A stretch of 64,000 nucleotides of DNA from Lachnospiraceae bacterium (GCA_021153185.1 JAGKTY010000010.1:5960-69959); one strand, 5' to 3'. Counted from the first letter of the stretch, positions 8,938 to 17,793 are shown. Translations and numbers: made by a program. The notes: generated by a model from the sequence alone, not told the origin.

Positions 8938-9882
8938 ATGCAAAAGACCGTCAATCCAAATGCGACAGAAGCAGCAAAGAAATTATTGAATGATTTATCA
9001 GAACTTGCAGGAAAAGCAATTATCACAGGACAGCATACGCAGACAATCCCGATGGAGGAAATTGATTATATCAAACAGCTGACGGGAAAGGAGCCGAAGC
9101 TGCGCGGATTTGAGCTGCTTTCCTATTCGCCGAATATCAATTATGAGGATGCGGATGAAGCCTGCCTTACGGAGGTTTATGAAAATCGCGGAACCGTTGA
9201 TACGGCAATTGACTGGGCGAAGCATTCAGATGGAATTGTAACACTTTCTTTTCATTGGTTTTCCCCGATTGGCGGACGCGACAAAAGCTTTTATGCCAAA
9301 AACACGACATTTGATGCCGAAAAAATCCTGCTGCCTGACACGCCTGAGCGGGAGGCATTTTATCACGATATGGATGTCATAGCAAAAGAGCTTAAAAAGT
9401 TTCAGGATGCCGATATTCCGGTATTGTGGCGCCCGTTTCACGAAGCGGACGGTGACTGGTTCTGGTGGGGCGCGAAAGGGCCTGTTGTCGCTTCAAAACT
9501 ATACCGTATGATGTATGCGTACTATACACAGGAATTGCATCTCGACAATCTCCTCTGGGTATGGAACTGTCCGGTCAAGGAAGCGTATCCGGGAGATGAT
9601 GTGGTTGATGTTGTTTCGGTGGACATTTATCTGGAACGCTATGAAGAAACCGACTATCAGAAACAGTATGAGCAGCTAATAAAAGCCACTTCCTCAAATA
9701 AAGTGGCTGCTTTGGCAGAGGTCGGATATATGCCGTCTATTTCACTTTTGGAACAGTCCCATACGCCGTGGGCTTACTACATGACATGGTCAAAGGAATT
9801 TTGTATAGGAGAACAATACAATCGTAAAGAATGCGTGCGTGCGATGTATACAAGTGACTATGCAGTGACGATGCAGCCATAG
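8938..9882 (+). CDS. GH26 beta-mannanase/mannosidase, cytosolic
   Basis: A 314-residue glycoside hydrolase family 26 protein. The acid/base Glu is E169 in WRPFHEADGDWFWWG and the nucleophile Glu is E261 in AALAEVGYMP; both are the family's conserved residues. The ATG follows AGCGAGGAATAA, weaker than its neighbour's site. There is no signal peptide and no carbohydrate-binding module, so it acts inside the cell on imported manno-oligosaccharides, together with the epimerase just upstream. The usual third partner, a GH130 mannosylglucose phosphorylase, and a transporter are not in the window. Whether it releases mannobiose or cleaves internally cannot be told from sequence. Confidence 0.9.
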   Translation: MQKTVNPNATEAAKKLLNDLSELAGKAIITGQHTQTIPMEEIDYIKQLTGKEPKLRGFELLSYSPNINYEDADEACLTEVYENRGTVDTAIDWAKHSDGIVTLSFHWFSPIGGRDKSFYAKNTTFDAEKILLPDTPEREAFYHDMDVIAKELKKFQDADIPVLWRPFHEADGDWFWWGAKGPVVASKLYRMMYAYYTQELHLDNLLWVWNCPVKEAYPGDDVVDVVSVDIYLERYEETDYQKQYEQLIKATSSNKVAALAEVGYMPSISLLEQSHTPWAYYMTWSKEFCIGEQYNRKECVRAMYTSDYAVTMQP

Positions 9883-9930
9883 GCATAACCCGGCAAATGC
9901 TTATGCACAATATTTATGAAAAGCGAAATA

Positions 9931-9965
9931 AACCGTAAAAAACGATAGTTTTTTGCGGTTTTTTG
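9931..9965 (+). terminator. terminator after the epimerase-GH26 operon
   Basis: AACCGTAAAAAAC, loop GATA, GTTTTTTGCGGTT, followed by TTTTGTG: a typical intrinsic terminator 49 bases after the GH26 stop. Confidence 0.85.
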
Positions 9966-10083
9966 TGTTATACTTTCCGAAGAAATGGAACGATAAATTG
10001 ATGATTACCTTGATAAGTCGCCTATGATAGATTCGCAACGAAAAAGGAACCTGTTTTGGACAACGAATAAATAGGAGGATACC

Positions 10084-11142
10084 ATGTATCATATTTTGAT
10101 AGTGGACGATGATAAATTAAATCTTGCCGCTGCCAAACATGCGCTGACCGGATATTACAAAATCACAGCAGTAACAGCCGGCGCACAGGCACTCAGGTTT
10201 TTGCAGAACAGTACGTGCGATCTCATTCTTTTGGATATCAACATGCCTGAGATGGATGGCTTTGAAGTGATGGAAAAAATACGGGAAAATCCTGATTCGG
10301 CGGATATCCCGATCATTTTCCTGACGGCGGACAGTGACCCTAAAATAGAAAGCCGCTGTCTGCAGGCAGGAGCGATGGATTTTATCACGAAGCCGTTTGT
10401 ACAAAATGTCATGCTCTCGCGAATCGGACATGCGCTGGAGCTTGAGGAACTCAGAAAAGATCTTGCAGGACAATTGGAAGCGCGTACGATGCATATCAAG
10501 AATATCCAGGAGATGATGGTGCTCGGTATGGCAAGTATGGTGGAAAGCCGTGATCTTTCTACCGGCGGACATATCAAGCGGACGAGCATGGTTGTTAAAG
10601 TGTTTGCAAAGAAGCTTGCATCGCAGCAGGATGGGCTGACACCGGCGTTTCTTGATATGGTTGTCAGGGCGGCACCGATGCACGATCTCGGCAAGATTGC
10701 GGTCGACGATCAGATTCTTCGCAAACAGGCCAAGTTTACGGATGAAGAATATGAGCAGATGAAAAAGCATTCTGCGGAAGGTGCGAAAATTGTGCGTCAG
10801 ATTCTGGAAGGAATCGAGGAACCGGAGTTTGTCCAAATTGCGGAAAATGTGGCGCATTATCATCATGAGAAATGGAATGGCGCAGGCTATCCGAATGGGA
10901 TTGCGGGAGAAGAAATACCGATTGAGGCCAGAATCATGGCACTTGCCGACGTGTTTGATGCGCTTGTCAGTCAAAGGTGCTATAAGGAGCCGTTCAGCTA
11001 CGACAGGGCGTTTACGATTATCCGCGAGTCAATCGGGTCGCACTTTGATCCGGAGCTTGGAGAAGTCTTTCTTTCGTGCAGACCTGAGCTTGAGGAGATG
11101 TACGATACATTTGCCGGCCGGCGGCAAACCGGAGATAATTAG
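10084..11142 (+). CDS. response regulator with HD-GYP output (c-di-GMP phosphodiesterase type)
   Basis: A 352-residue two-domain protein. Residues 1-120 are a receiver domain: acidic pair VDDDK, phospho-acceptor D51 in LLDINMPEMDG, Thr in FLTAD and Lys in TKPF. After a coiled linker comes an HD-GYP domain: HDLGK at residues 200-204, later HHEKWNGAGYPNG with the full GYP at 268-270, and DVFDAL. HD-GYP proteins linearise c-di-GMP to pGpG or GMP. All motif residues are present, so it should be active. The ribosome site is AATAGGAGG. No sensor kinase is adjacent, so it is an orphan regulator here. Terminators stand on both sides, so it is a single-gene unit. Confidence 0.9.
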   Translation: MYHILIVDDDKLNLAAAKHALTGYYKITAVTAGAQALRFLQNSTCDLILLDINMPEMDGFEVMEKIRENPDSADIPIIFLTADSDPKIESRCLQAGAMDFITKPFVQNVMLSRIGHALELEELRKDLAGQLEARTMHIKNIQEMMVLGMASMVESRDLSTGGHIKRTSMVVKVFAKKLASQQDGLTPAFLDMVVRAAPMHDLGKIAVDDQILRKQAKFTDEEYEQMKKHSAEGAKIVRQILEGIEEPEFVQIAENVAHYHHEKWNGAGYPNGIAGEEIPIEARIMALADVFDALVSQRCYKEPFSYDRAFTIIRESIGSHFDPELGEVFLSCRPELEEMYDTFAGRRQTGDN

Positions 11143-11151
11143 TTGGGATAC

Positions 11152-11195
11152 AAAAGGGGGGAATCATGGATGGATTTTCCTCTTTTTATTTTTTG
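11152..11195 (+). terminator. terminator after the REC-HD-GYP gene
   Basis: AAAAGGGGGGAATC pairs imperfectly with GGATTTTCCTCTTTT across a short loop and is followed by TATTTTTTG. Confidence 0.7.
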
Positions 11196-11221
11196 TTAAG
11201 ATTTGTATTGCCCTTGTTTCA

Positions 11222-11259
11222 TTGACACACAGCATGCTCTGTTATATACTTTGTATAAC
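11222..11259 (+). promoter_or_regulatory. gntR-clpC promoter with overlapping dyad operator
   Basis: -35 TTGACA (11222-11227), 17-base spacer, -10 TATACT (11245-11250). A 19-base dyad, GTTATA-N7-TATAAC (11241-11259), with 8 of 9 position pairs complementary apart from one inner mismatch pair, covers the -10 and the likely start point. Position and symmetry fit an operator for the GntR protein encoded 100 bases downstream. Confidence 0.75.
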
Positions 11260-11355
11260 AAAAATGGTATCGTTTTCGTACGAGGCATGGTGAATTATGA
11301 TGCACACGAATCAGGTGCCGGGCATTGCTTTTCAAAAGATATGGGGTGTGAGAGC

Positions 11356-11730
11356 ATGTTATTACAAATTGATTTTAACAGCGATGAAGCGATTTATATG
11401 CAGCTTCACAATCAAGTGATATATGGAATTGCAACGAATGCTTTCCGGGAGGGGGATGCGCTTCCAAGTGTGCGTTCTCTGGCAGAAGTGCTCGGGGTAA
11501 ACATGCATACGGTCAATAAAGCATATACTGTATTAAAGCAGGAGGGCTATGTAAAGATTGACAGACGCCGCGGTGTGGTCATTGCGGTAGACCTGGATCA
11601 TCTTAAGGACAGACAAGAGATAAAGCAGGAGCTGTTGCTTGTTCTTGCAAAAGCAAGCTGCAAAGGAATTTCGCGAAGCGAGATTCACGAATTAATTGAC
11701 GAGATTTATGAAGACTACGGAGGTCAGTAA
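11356..11730 (+). CDS. GntR-family (YtrA subfamily) transcriptional regulator
   Basis: A 124-residue regulator. Residues 1-75 are a winged helix-turn-helix with the YtrA-type start (LQIDFNSDEAIYMQLHNQV), LPSVRSLAEVLGVNMHTVNKAY as the recognition region and a wing ending YVKIDRRRGVVI. The rest is one short helical dimerisation segment, as in the YtrA subfamily, which has no ligand-binding domain. The ATG at 11356 is preferred over upstream in-frame starts because the family N-terminus begins there and GGGGTGTGAG precedes it. clpC starts 3 bases after the stop, so the two are one operon. A dyad over the promoter suggests autoregulation and control of clpC. Confidence 0.88.
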   Translation: MLLQIDFNSDEAIYMQLHNQVIYGIATNAFREGDALPSVRSLAEVLGVNMHTVNKAYTVLKQEGYVKIDRRRGVVIAVDLDHLKDRQEIKQELLLVLAKASCKGISRSEIHELIDEIYEDYGGQ

Positions 11731-11733
11731 TTA

Positions 11734-14166
11734 ATGGAATATACGAGTAAGGCACAGGCTGCGCTGCTACTTGCCAAAAAGGCAGCCAAATCACTCCGCC
11801 AAAGCTATATCGGCACAGAGCATATTTTGCTGGGACTCATGCGCGAGCAGACCGGCGTGGCTGCAAGGGTGCTTGCGGCAGCAGAGATTGACGAGGAGCA
11901 GATGCTCGAGATCATCCGGGACATGATTGTGCCGGATTCACAGGTGGCACTTAAGGAGCGCGACGGGTTTACGCCGAGAGCACAGGAAATCTTAGAGCTT
12001 TCGGAGAGACAAGCGGAGCGCTTTGGCGCTGCGGAGATTGGCACGGAGCACATGCTGCTTGCAATTTTGAAGCATGGTGACAATATCGCCGTGCGCCTGA
12101 TTAACACACTTGGCATCAATATACCGAAGCTCTATGTGGATACACTTGTTGCAATGGGACAAGATGGTCAGAATATTGCCAAAAAGGATTTGTCCGGCGC
12201 AAGGAAAAAGAGTGAAACAGAGACGCTCGATCAGTATAGCCGCGATATGACGAAGCTTGCGCGCGAAGGAAAACTCGATCCGGTCATCGGACGCGATGAC
12301 GAGATTAAGCGTGTCATTCAGATTTTGTCGCGCAGAACCAAAAATAATCCATGCCTTGTCGGTGAGCCCGGCGTCGGTAAGACTGCGATTGTAGAGGGCT
12401 TAGCCCTTCGCATCGTGCAGGAGGATGTTCCTGAGATTCTGCTCGCAAAACGCGTCGTGACGCTTGATTTATCCGGCATGGTGGCAGGAAGCAAATACCG
12501 CGGTGAGTTTGAGGAGCGTATCAAAAAAGTCATTGCGGAAGTGATTTCTGACGGCAATATCATCCTGTTTTTAGACGAGCTCCATACACTGATTGGCGCA
12601 GGCGGTGCAGAGGGCGCGATTGATGCGTCCAATATTTTAAAACCGTCCCTTGCCAGAGGGGAGCTTCAGTTAATCGGTGCGACGACAATCGAGGAGTATC
12701 GCAAATACGTCGAAAAAGATGCGGCACTTGAGCGGCGCTTCCAGACAGTTGATGTCAAAGAGCCTACAATGAACGAGGCCATCGATATTTTGAAGGGCAT
12801 CAAACACAAATACGAAGAGCACCATAAGGTGACCATCACGCAGGAGGCTGTAGAGGCTGCGGTGAAACTTTCCAAACGGTATATCAACGACCGCAATCTC
12901 CCGGATAAGGCGATTGACTTAATGGACGAGGCGGCAGCAGCACTGAAGCTCCAGGGCATGCGCATTCCGGAGAATATCCGCCAGATGGAAGCGGAGATTG
13001 CAGAGCTTGATTTGCAGATTGAACGCTCGTTTAAATTTGAAGCGTTTTCGCAGGCACATGAGTTAAAACAAAAACAGGAACAACTGATCGCGAAATATCA
13101 AAAGGCAAAAGAGAGATTCCGTCAGAAAAACAGTGCGGCGCATCTGATCGTGACTGAGGAAGATATTGCAGCCGTTGTATCGGCATGGACGAAGGTGCCG
13201 CTGAAAAAACTGAGTGAAAAAGAAAGCGACAGGCTATTAAAGCTTGAGAGCCTTTTGCACAAGCGTGTCATCGGACAGAGCGAAGCGGTCGTCGCTGTCA
13301 GCAAAGCGATGAGAAGAGGGCGTGTCGGCCTTTCCGACCCAAACAGACCGCTTGGATCGTTTCTGTTTTTAGGACCGACCGGTGTCGGCAAGACAGAGCT
13401 CAGTAAAGCCCTTGCGGAAGCGATGTTTGGGGATGAAAATGCACTGATCCGCGTTGATATGAGTGAGTACATGGAGCCGCATTCCGTTGCCAAAATGATT
13501 GGGTCACCGCCGGGCTATGTGGGACATGATGACGGCGGGCAGCTCAGCGAGAAGGTGCGCAAGAATCCATACAGCGTCGTGTTGTTTGATGAAATCGAAA
13601 AAGCGCATCCGGATGTGTTCAACATTTTGCTGCAGGTGCTTGATGATGGACGCATTACAGATTCCAAGGGGCGCACGGTCAGCTTTAAAAATACGATTCT
13701 CATTATGACAAGTAATGCGGGTGCCAATCGGATTGTTGAGCCGAAAAATCTCGGATTTATGACGCAGTCGAGTAAAGAGCAGGATTATAAAAAGATGAAG
13801 GATGGCGTCATGGAAGAGGTGAAGCGACTCTTTAAGCCGGAGTTTATTAACCGTATTGACGATATCATCGTCTTTGAACAGCTCGGTAATGAGGAAATGA
13901 TGCAGATTGTCACATTGCTTTCGTCCAATTTGCAGAAGCGTTGTAAGAAACAGATGGATATTGAATTGCAGATTTCACCGGCGCTTAAGAAGTATATTGT
14001 GAAGAAGTATTCCAATCTCAAAATGGGTGCCAGACCACTGAAAAGAGCGATTCAAAGTACCATCGAGGATAACCTTGCAAATGAGATTCTGATGGGAAAT
14101 GTCACGCGTGGCGATAAGGTCATTGCGGGTATTCATAATGATACAATAAATTTCAAAGTAAAATAA
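11734..14166 (+). CDS. clpC: Clp protease ATP-binding subunit ClpC
   Basis: An 810-residue AAA+ unfoldase that feeds substrates to ClpP. It has a double Clp N-domain (residues 1-145), first Walker A GEPGVGKT at about 210-217 with DELHTLIGAGGAEG, a short middle coiled region (about 415-460), second Walker A GPTGVGKT at about 547-554 with Walker B VVLFDEIEKAHPDV, and the C-terminal D2 small domain ending GARPLKRAIQ. Domain order and length match ClpC rather than ClpB (which has a long middle domain). In many Firmicutes clpC follows ctsR-mcsA-mcsB. Here none of these is present and a GntR regulator takes the first place. Start ATG at 11734 overlaps the spacing GGAGGTCAGTAATT. Confidence 0.95.
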   Translation: MEYTSKAQAALLLAKKAAKSLRQSYIGTEHILLGLMREQTGVAARVLAAAEIDEEQMLEIIRDMIVPDSQVALKERDGFTPRAQEILELSERQAERFGAAEIGTEHMLLAILKHGDNIAVRLINTLGINIPKLYVDTLVAMGQDGQNIAKKDLSGARKKSETETLDQYSRDMTKLAREGKLDPVIGRDDEIKRVIQILSRRTKNNPCLVGEPGVGKTAIVEGLALRIVQEDVPEILLAKRVVTLDLSGMVAGSKYRGEFEERIKKVIAEVISDGNIILFLDELHTLIGAGGAEGAIDASNILKPSLARGELQLIGATTIEEYRKYVEKDAALERRFQTVDVKEPTMNEAIDILKGIKHKYEEHHKVTITQEAVEAAVKLSKRYINDRNLPDKAIDLMDEAAAALKLQGMRIPENIRQMEAEIAELDLQIERSFKFEAFSQAHELKQKQEQLIAKYQKAKERFRQKNSAAHLIVTEEDIAAVVSAWTKVPLKKLSEKESDRLLKLESLLHKRVIGQSEAVVAVSKAMRRGRVGLSDPNRPLGSFLFLGPTGVGKTELSKALAEAMFGDENALIRVDMSEYMEPHSVAKMIGSPPGYVGHDDGGQLSEKVRKNPYSVVLFDEIEKAHPDVFNILLQVLDDGRITDSKGRTVSFKNTILIMTSNAGANRIVEPKNLGFMTQSSKEQDYKKMKDGVMEEVKRLFKPEFINRIDDIIVFEQLGNEEMMQIVTLLSSNLQKRCKKQMDIELQISPALKKYIVKKYSNLKMGARPLKRAIQSTIEDNLANEILMGNVTRGDKVIAGIHNDTINFKVK

Positions 14167-14174
14167 CGTTTGTG

Positions 14175-14204
14175 TAGCATTTTGTATCCTTGTTATGCTA
14201 TAAT
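14175..14204 (+). promoter_or_regulatory. extended -10 promoter for the radA operon
   Basis: TGCTATAAT (TG at 14196, TATAAT at 14199-14204) forms an extended -10. The matching -35 region TAGCAT is weak. No clear terminator lies between clpC and this site, so read-through from clpC is possible. Confidence 0.55.
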
Positions 14205-14295
14205 AACAGTACCAAAAAAATTTGCTTATCAAATTAGGGCAGATTGCACAAAACACACTTGGCGGGTGTTATCCCGGCCAAATAAGGAGGAAAAA

Positions 14296-14709
14296 ATGGC
14301 AGTTGTCAGCGAGTTACTTAGATCAGAGGCAGATGGTTCCATCAGTTTTGGAAATCATACATTAAATACAAAGGCCAAATTAGAAGATTTTGAGCATGGC
14401 GGAGATTTGTACAAAGTCAAAACGTTCTCAACCATGACAAAGCTTGAGAAAAACGGATTGTTTTTGTATGAGTCCGTACCGGGGACAAGCGTTGGCCATT
14501 TGAGTGAGTCTCAGGATGGCATAGAGTTTGTGGCAGAGGGTGCAAGCGATGCACAGATTATTTTGGGACTCAAGGATGATACTTCCTATGAAGTATTTGT
14601 CGGAGGTAACAGCGTAGGTACGATGAGCACAGGCCTTGGCGGTAAGTTAAATCTTAGCGTAGAGTTAGAAGGCATGGGCGAAGTAAGTGTAAAGGTGGTA
14701 GAAGCATAG
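14296..14709 (+). CDS. conserved 137-residue protein of unknown function upstream of radA
   Basis: Starts at ATG 14296 after a very strong AAGGAGG. I do not recognise a characterised family. The sequence is soluble, rich in beta-type residues, begins MAVVSELLRSEADGSISFGNH and ends in an alternating-residue stretch (LSVELEGMGEVSVKVVEA); it reads like a small beta-sandwich. No signal peptide, Cys or catalytic signature is visible. Related small proteins are sometimes labelled endosialidase in databases, but nothing here supports an enzyme. Its TAG stop shares one base with the GTG start of radA, so the two are translationally coupled. Confidence 0.7.
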   Translation: MAVVSELLRSEADGSISFGNHTLNTKAKLEDFEHGGDLYKVKTFSTMTKLEKNGLFLYESVPGTSVGHLSESQDGIEFVAEGASDAQIILGLKDDTSYEVFVGGNSVGTMSTGLGGKLNLSVELEGMGEVSVKVVEA

Positions 14710-16070
14710 TGGCAAAAGGCAAAAGTACATCCGTTTTCTTTTGTCAGGAGTGTGGCTTTGAATCTTCCAAATGGATGGGACAGTGTCCGGGCTGCAAAGC
14801 TTGGAATACACTTATCGAGGAACGTGTGCAGGCGGGCAGCAGCGCAGTCAAAATGCGCAAGCATATTGACAATACGCCCAAAACACTTTCTGAAATTTCC
14901 TTGGAAGAAGGCAGCCGTATGTACACGCATATTGAGGAATTTGACCGGGTATTAGGCGGAGGCATAGTACCCGGTTCTCTTACTTTAGTAGGCGGAGATC
15001 CCGGCATTGGAAAGTCGACATTGCTTCTGCAGGTATGCAGACAGCTTTCAAATGATAAACGCAATGTGTTATATATTTCGGGAGAGGAATCGCTTGCGCA
15101 AATCAAGATGCGTGCGATGCGTATCGGAGCGTTTTCAGAGCAGATGATGCTTCTGTGTGAGACGGATCTGGACGTGATTGAGGAGGTCATCAGACGCAGC
15201 AAGCCACAGGTTGTTGTAATTGACTCGATTCAGACCATGTACCGGGAAAGTGTATCTTCTGCGCCGGGTAGCGTGTCACAGGTCAGGGAGAGTACGGCGC
15301 TGTTTTTGCAGCTTGCCAAAGGACTTGAAATCTCGATTTTTATCGTCGGTCACGTCACAAAGGAGGGAACGGTTGCCGGCCCGAGAGTGCTTGAGCATAT
15401 GGTCGATACGGTGTTGTATTTTGAAGGAGACAGACATGCATCCTACCGTATTTTACGCGGTGTCAAAAACCGTTTTGGTTCCACCAATGAAATCGGCGTG
15501 TTTGAGATGCGCCAGCAAGGGCTTGTGGAAGTGGCAGACCCGTCGCAGTTTATGTTAGGAGGCCGGCCAAAGGACGCAAGCGGCTCGGTTGTTGCCTGTT
15601 CCATGGAAGGCACCAGACCGATTCTGATTGAGATTCAGGCGCTTCTTTGTGATACAAGCTTTAACATGCCAAAGCGTCAGGCGCAGGGAACGGATTACAA
15701 CCGCGTGAATCTGTTGATGGCAGTCCTGGAAAAGCGTGCGGGGCTTCATTTGGGGCAGAGTGATGCGTATGTCAACATTGCAGGCGGCATCCGGATTTTG
15801 GAACCGGCAATTGACTTAGGGATTGTGATGGCGATTGTATCGAGCTTTAAAAACAGACCGGTAGACAGTGGTATCGTCGCATTTGGCGAGGTCGGACTTT
15901 CCGGGGAGGTACGAAGCGTATCCATGACAGAGCAGCGTATTTTGGAGGCGAAGAAATTGGGCTTTCATACGTGCGTGCTTCCAAAGGTATCGATGGACGG
16001 TCTTGACAAAGTAAAGGGAATTAAGCTTGTGCCTGTAGAGAATGTAGAGCAGGTGCTTGAACTGATATAG
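14709..16070 (+). CDS. radA: DNA repair/recombination helicase-like ATPase RadA
   Basis: A 453-residue RadA (Sms). It starts at GTG 14709, which overlaps the previous stop by one base. The N-terminal zinc finger uses C12, C15, C26 and C29. The RecA-like core has Walker A GGDPGIGKST (about 96-105), the RadA-specific KNRFG motif, and the C-terminal Lon-like domain begins near RVNLLMAVLEKRAGL and includes GEVGLSGEVR. RadA helps branch migration in homologous recombination. The length is standard. Transcribed with the small protein before it. Confidence 0.97.
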   Translation: MAKGKSTSVFFCQECGFESSKWMGQCPGCKAWNTLIEERVQAGSSAVKMRKHIDNTPKTLSEISLEEGSRMYTHIEEFDRVLGGGIVPGSLTLVGGDPGIGKSTLLLQVCRQLSNDKRNVLYISGEESLAQIKMRAMRIGAFSEQMMLLCETDLDVIEEVIRRSKPQVVVIDSIQTMYRESVSSAPGSVSQVRESTALFLQLAKGLEISIFIVGHVTKEGTVAGPRVLEHMVDTVLYFEGDRHASYRILRGVKNRFGSTNEIGVFEMRQQGLVEVADPSQFMLGGRPKDASGSVVACSMEGTRPILIEIQALLCDTSFNMPKRQAQGTDYNRVNLLMAVLEKRAGLHLGQSDAYVNIAGGIRILEPAIDLGIVMAIVSSFKNRPVDSGIVAFGEVGLSGEVRSVSMTEQRILEAKKLGFHTCVLPKVSMDGLDKVKGIKLVPVENVEQVLELI

Positions 16071-16080
16071 AATCAACCGG

Positions 16081-16115
16081 GGGCACGCGTTTTCATGGAA
16101 CTGAAATGTGTGCCC
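16081..16115 (+). terminator. possible hairpin terminator after radA
   Basis: GGGCAC-(GCG)-TTTTCA pairs with TGAAAT-(GT)-GTGCCC. The stem is good but the U tract after it is poor (TTCAAAAAATG), so efficiency is uncertain. Confidence 0.45.
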
Positions 16116-16191
16116 TTCAAAAAATGAGAAGGCCTTTTTATTCCTTGTGCTTTATGCTTGAGATTTTCAATCTGCAATTTTTGATTTGGAC

Positions 16192-16220
16192 TTGACAGCA
16201 TTTGACAAACCCATTATAAT
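16192..16220 (+). promoter_or_regulatory. tRNA-Trp promoter
   Basis: Consensus TTGACA (16192-16197), 17-base spacer, consensus TATAAT (16215-16220), 25 bases before the tRNA. Confidence 0.85.
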
Positions 16221-16244
16221 ATCATTTGTTGAGCGTCAACACAT

Positions 16245-16315
16245 AGGGGAATAGTACAGTGGCAGTGCGGCGGTCTCCAAAACCGTTAACGGGGGTTCGA
16301 GTCCCTCTTCCCCTG
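16245..16315 (+). tRNA. tRNA-Trp (CCA)
   Basis: A complete cloverleaf: acceptor AGGGGAA/TTCCCCT, D arm GTAC/GTGC, anticodon stem GCGGT/ACCGT with loop CTCCAAA (anticodon CCA), T arm GGGGG/CCCTC with TTCGAGT, discriminator G. CCA is not encoded. It has its own promoter and terminator. Confidence 0.95.
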
Positions 16316-16322
16316 CTACATG

Positions 16323-16372
16323 AAAAGGTGATAAAACGTTGATTTTACCGCGTTTTATCACCTTTCTTTTTT
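16323..16372 (+). terminator. terminator after tRNA-Trp
   Basis: AAAGGTGATAAAACG pairs perfectly with CGTTTTATCACCTTT, followed by CTTTTTT. Confidence 0.9.
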
Positions 16373-16399
16373 GAAATGATGGAATTTTTGTAACCATTC

Positions 16400-16427
16400 T
16401 TGCAAGAATATTTATTTGTGTTATTAT
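16400..16427 (+). promoter_or_regulatory. ktrBA promoter
   Basis: TTGCAA (16400-16405), 16-base spacer, TATTAT (16422-16427). The leader to the ktrB start is only about 22 bases, too short for a c-di-AMP (ydaO-type) riboswitch. Confidence 0.6.
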
Positions 16428-16455
16428 GGTTTGTTGAGAGAAGGTGACATACAAA

Positions 16456-17793
16456 ATGAAAGAAACATTTCATGTGAAAAAGCATATGTCCTCGTTTCAG
16501 GTGATTATTCTTGGATTTGCTTTGGTGATTTTGATTGGTGCTTTTCTGTTAATGCTGCCTATCGCGACAAAGCAGCGGATTGTGACACCATTTTTGGATG
16601 CGCTTTTTACATCGACCTCGGCAGTTTGTGTGACGGGTCTTGTTGTGAAGGATACGGCGTGCTACTGGTCGTTGTTTGGACAGTTTATTATATTGGTATT
16701 GATTCAAATCGGTGGTATGGGCGTCATATCGATCGGAGCTGCCATAGCAGTGATTTCCGGTAAAAAAATCTCGCTGATGCAAAGGAGTACGATGCAGGAG
16801 GCGATCGCAGCGCCAAAGGTCGGCGGAATCGTCAGACTGACAAGCTTTATTGTCAAAGCCATTTTGGTGTTTGAGTTAATCGGCGCAGTGATCATGATGC
16901 CTGTTTTTTATAAAGAATTCGGATTAGACGGAATATGGATGGCGGTATTTCACTCAGTCTCTGCTTTTTGTAATGCGGGATTTGATCTGATGGGCTCACC
17001 GGATGCGCAGTTTGTCTCCATCACGGCTTTTGCGGATAATCCGTTGATTTGTATCACGATTATGCTGCTCATTATCATCGGCGGAATCGGATTTTTGACA
17101 TGGGAGGATGTTTATACGAACCGGCATCATGTGAAACGCTATCGGATGCAGACGAAGGTGATTTTGCTGTTTACCCTCGTACTCATTGTCGTTCCGACGC
17201 TCTATTTTTATCTGTTTGAATATCAGGGCGTGCAGACAGGAAAACGGATACTGTATGCGCTGTTTCAGGCTGTGACGCCAAGGACGGCAGGCTTTAACAC
17301 GACCGATTTGACGCAATTTAGCGGGGCAGGACTTGCGATGATTATCATTCTGATGTTAATCGGCGGGTCTCCGGGCTCTACAGCGGGTGGTATGAAGACA
17401 ACGACGATCGTTGTATTGTTTGCCAATGCAATTTCCGTTTTCCGCAGAAGAGAGGATGTTAACTGTTTTGACAGAAGGATCGAGGGCAACGTCGTACAGC
17501 ATGCGGCAACGGTCCTTGTGATGTATCTGACATTGTTTCTGACGGGTGCGTTTATCATAAGTGGTGTGGAGGAGCTTGCGTTTCAGACGTGTCTTTTTGA
17601 GACGGCATCTGCGGTAGGAACGGTCGGATTGACGCTTGGGATTACGCCGGGGCTTGGACTTGTTTCAAAGCTTGTACTCATTGTGCTAATGTATCTGGGG
17701 CGCGTAGGAGGACTTACACTGATTTACGCGACCATTGCGCTCAAATATCATGCGGCGGCAAAAATGCCGGTAGAAAAAATTACAGTCGGTTAA
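16456..17793 (+). CDS. ktrB: Ktr/Trk potassium transporter membrane subunit
   Basis: A 445-residue KtrB/TrkH-type protein. The ATG at 16456 is chosen over a GTG at 16444 because the latter lies within the ribosome site GAGAAGGTG. Four M1-P-M2 units can be followed by their selectivity-filter strands: TSTSAVCVTGL, HSVSAFCNAGFD, QAVTPRTAGFNTTD and ETASAVGTVGLT; each keeps the key filter Gly. It moves K+ (Na+ coupled in studied Ktr systems). The cytosolic gating partner KtrA is encoded 26 bases downstream, as usual for ktrBA operons. Confidence 0.93.
   Translation: MKETFHVKKHMSSFQVIILGFALVILIGAFLLMLPIATKQRIVTPFLDALFTSTSAVCVTGLVVKDTACYWSLFGQFIILVLIQIGGMGVISIGAAIAVISGKKISLMQRSTMQEAIAAPKVGGIVRLTSFIVKAILVFELIGAVIMMPVFYKEFGLDGIWMAVFHSVSAFCNAGFDLMGSPDAQFVSITAFADNPLICITIMLLIIIGGIGFLTWEDVYTNRHHVKRYRMQTKVILLFTLVLIVVPTLYFYLFEYQGVQTGKRILYALFQAVTPRTAGFNTTDLTQFSGAGLAMIIILMLIGGSPGSTAGGMKTTTIVVLFANAISVFRRREDVNCFDRRIEGNVVQHAATVLVMYLTLFLTGAFIISGVEELAFQTCLFETASAVGTVGLTLGITPGLGLVSKLVLIVLMYLGRVGGLTLIYATIALKYHAAAKMPVEKITVG

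Noticed and set aside
9969..10083. c-di-GMP riboswitch before the HD-GYP gene
   Set aside because: The 110-base leader lacks the GEMM-I and GEMM-II conserved blocks; only a TATACT -10 with no convincing -35 is seen.
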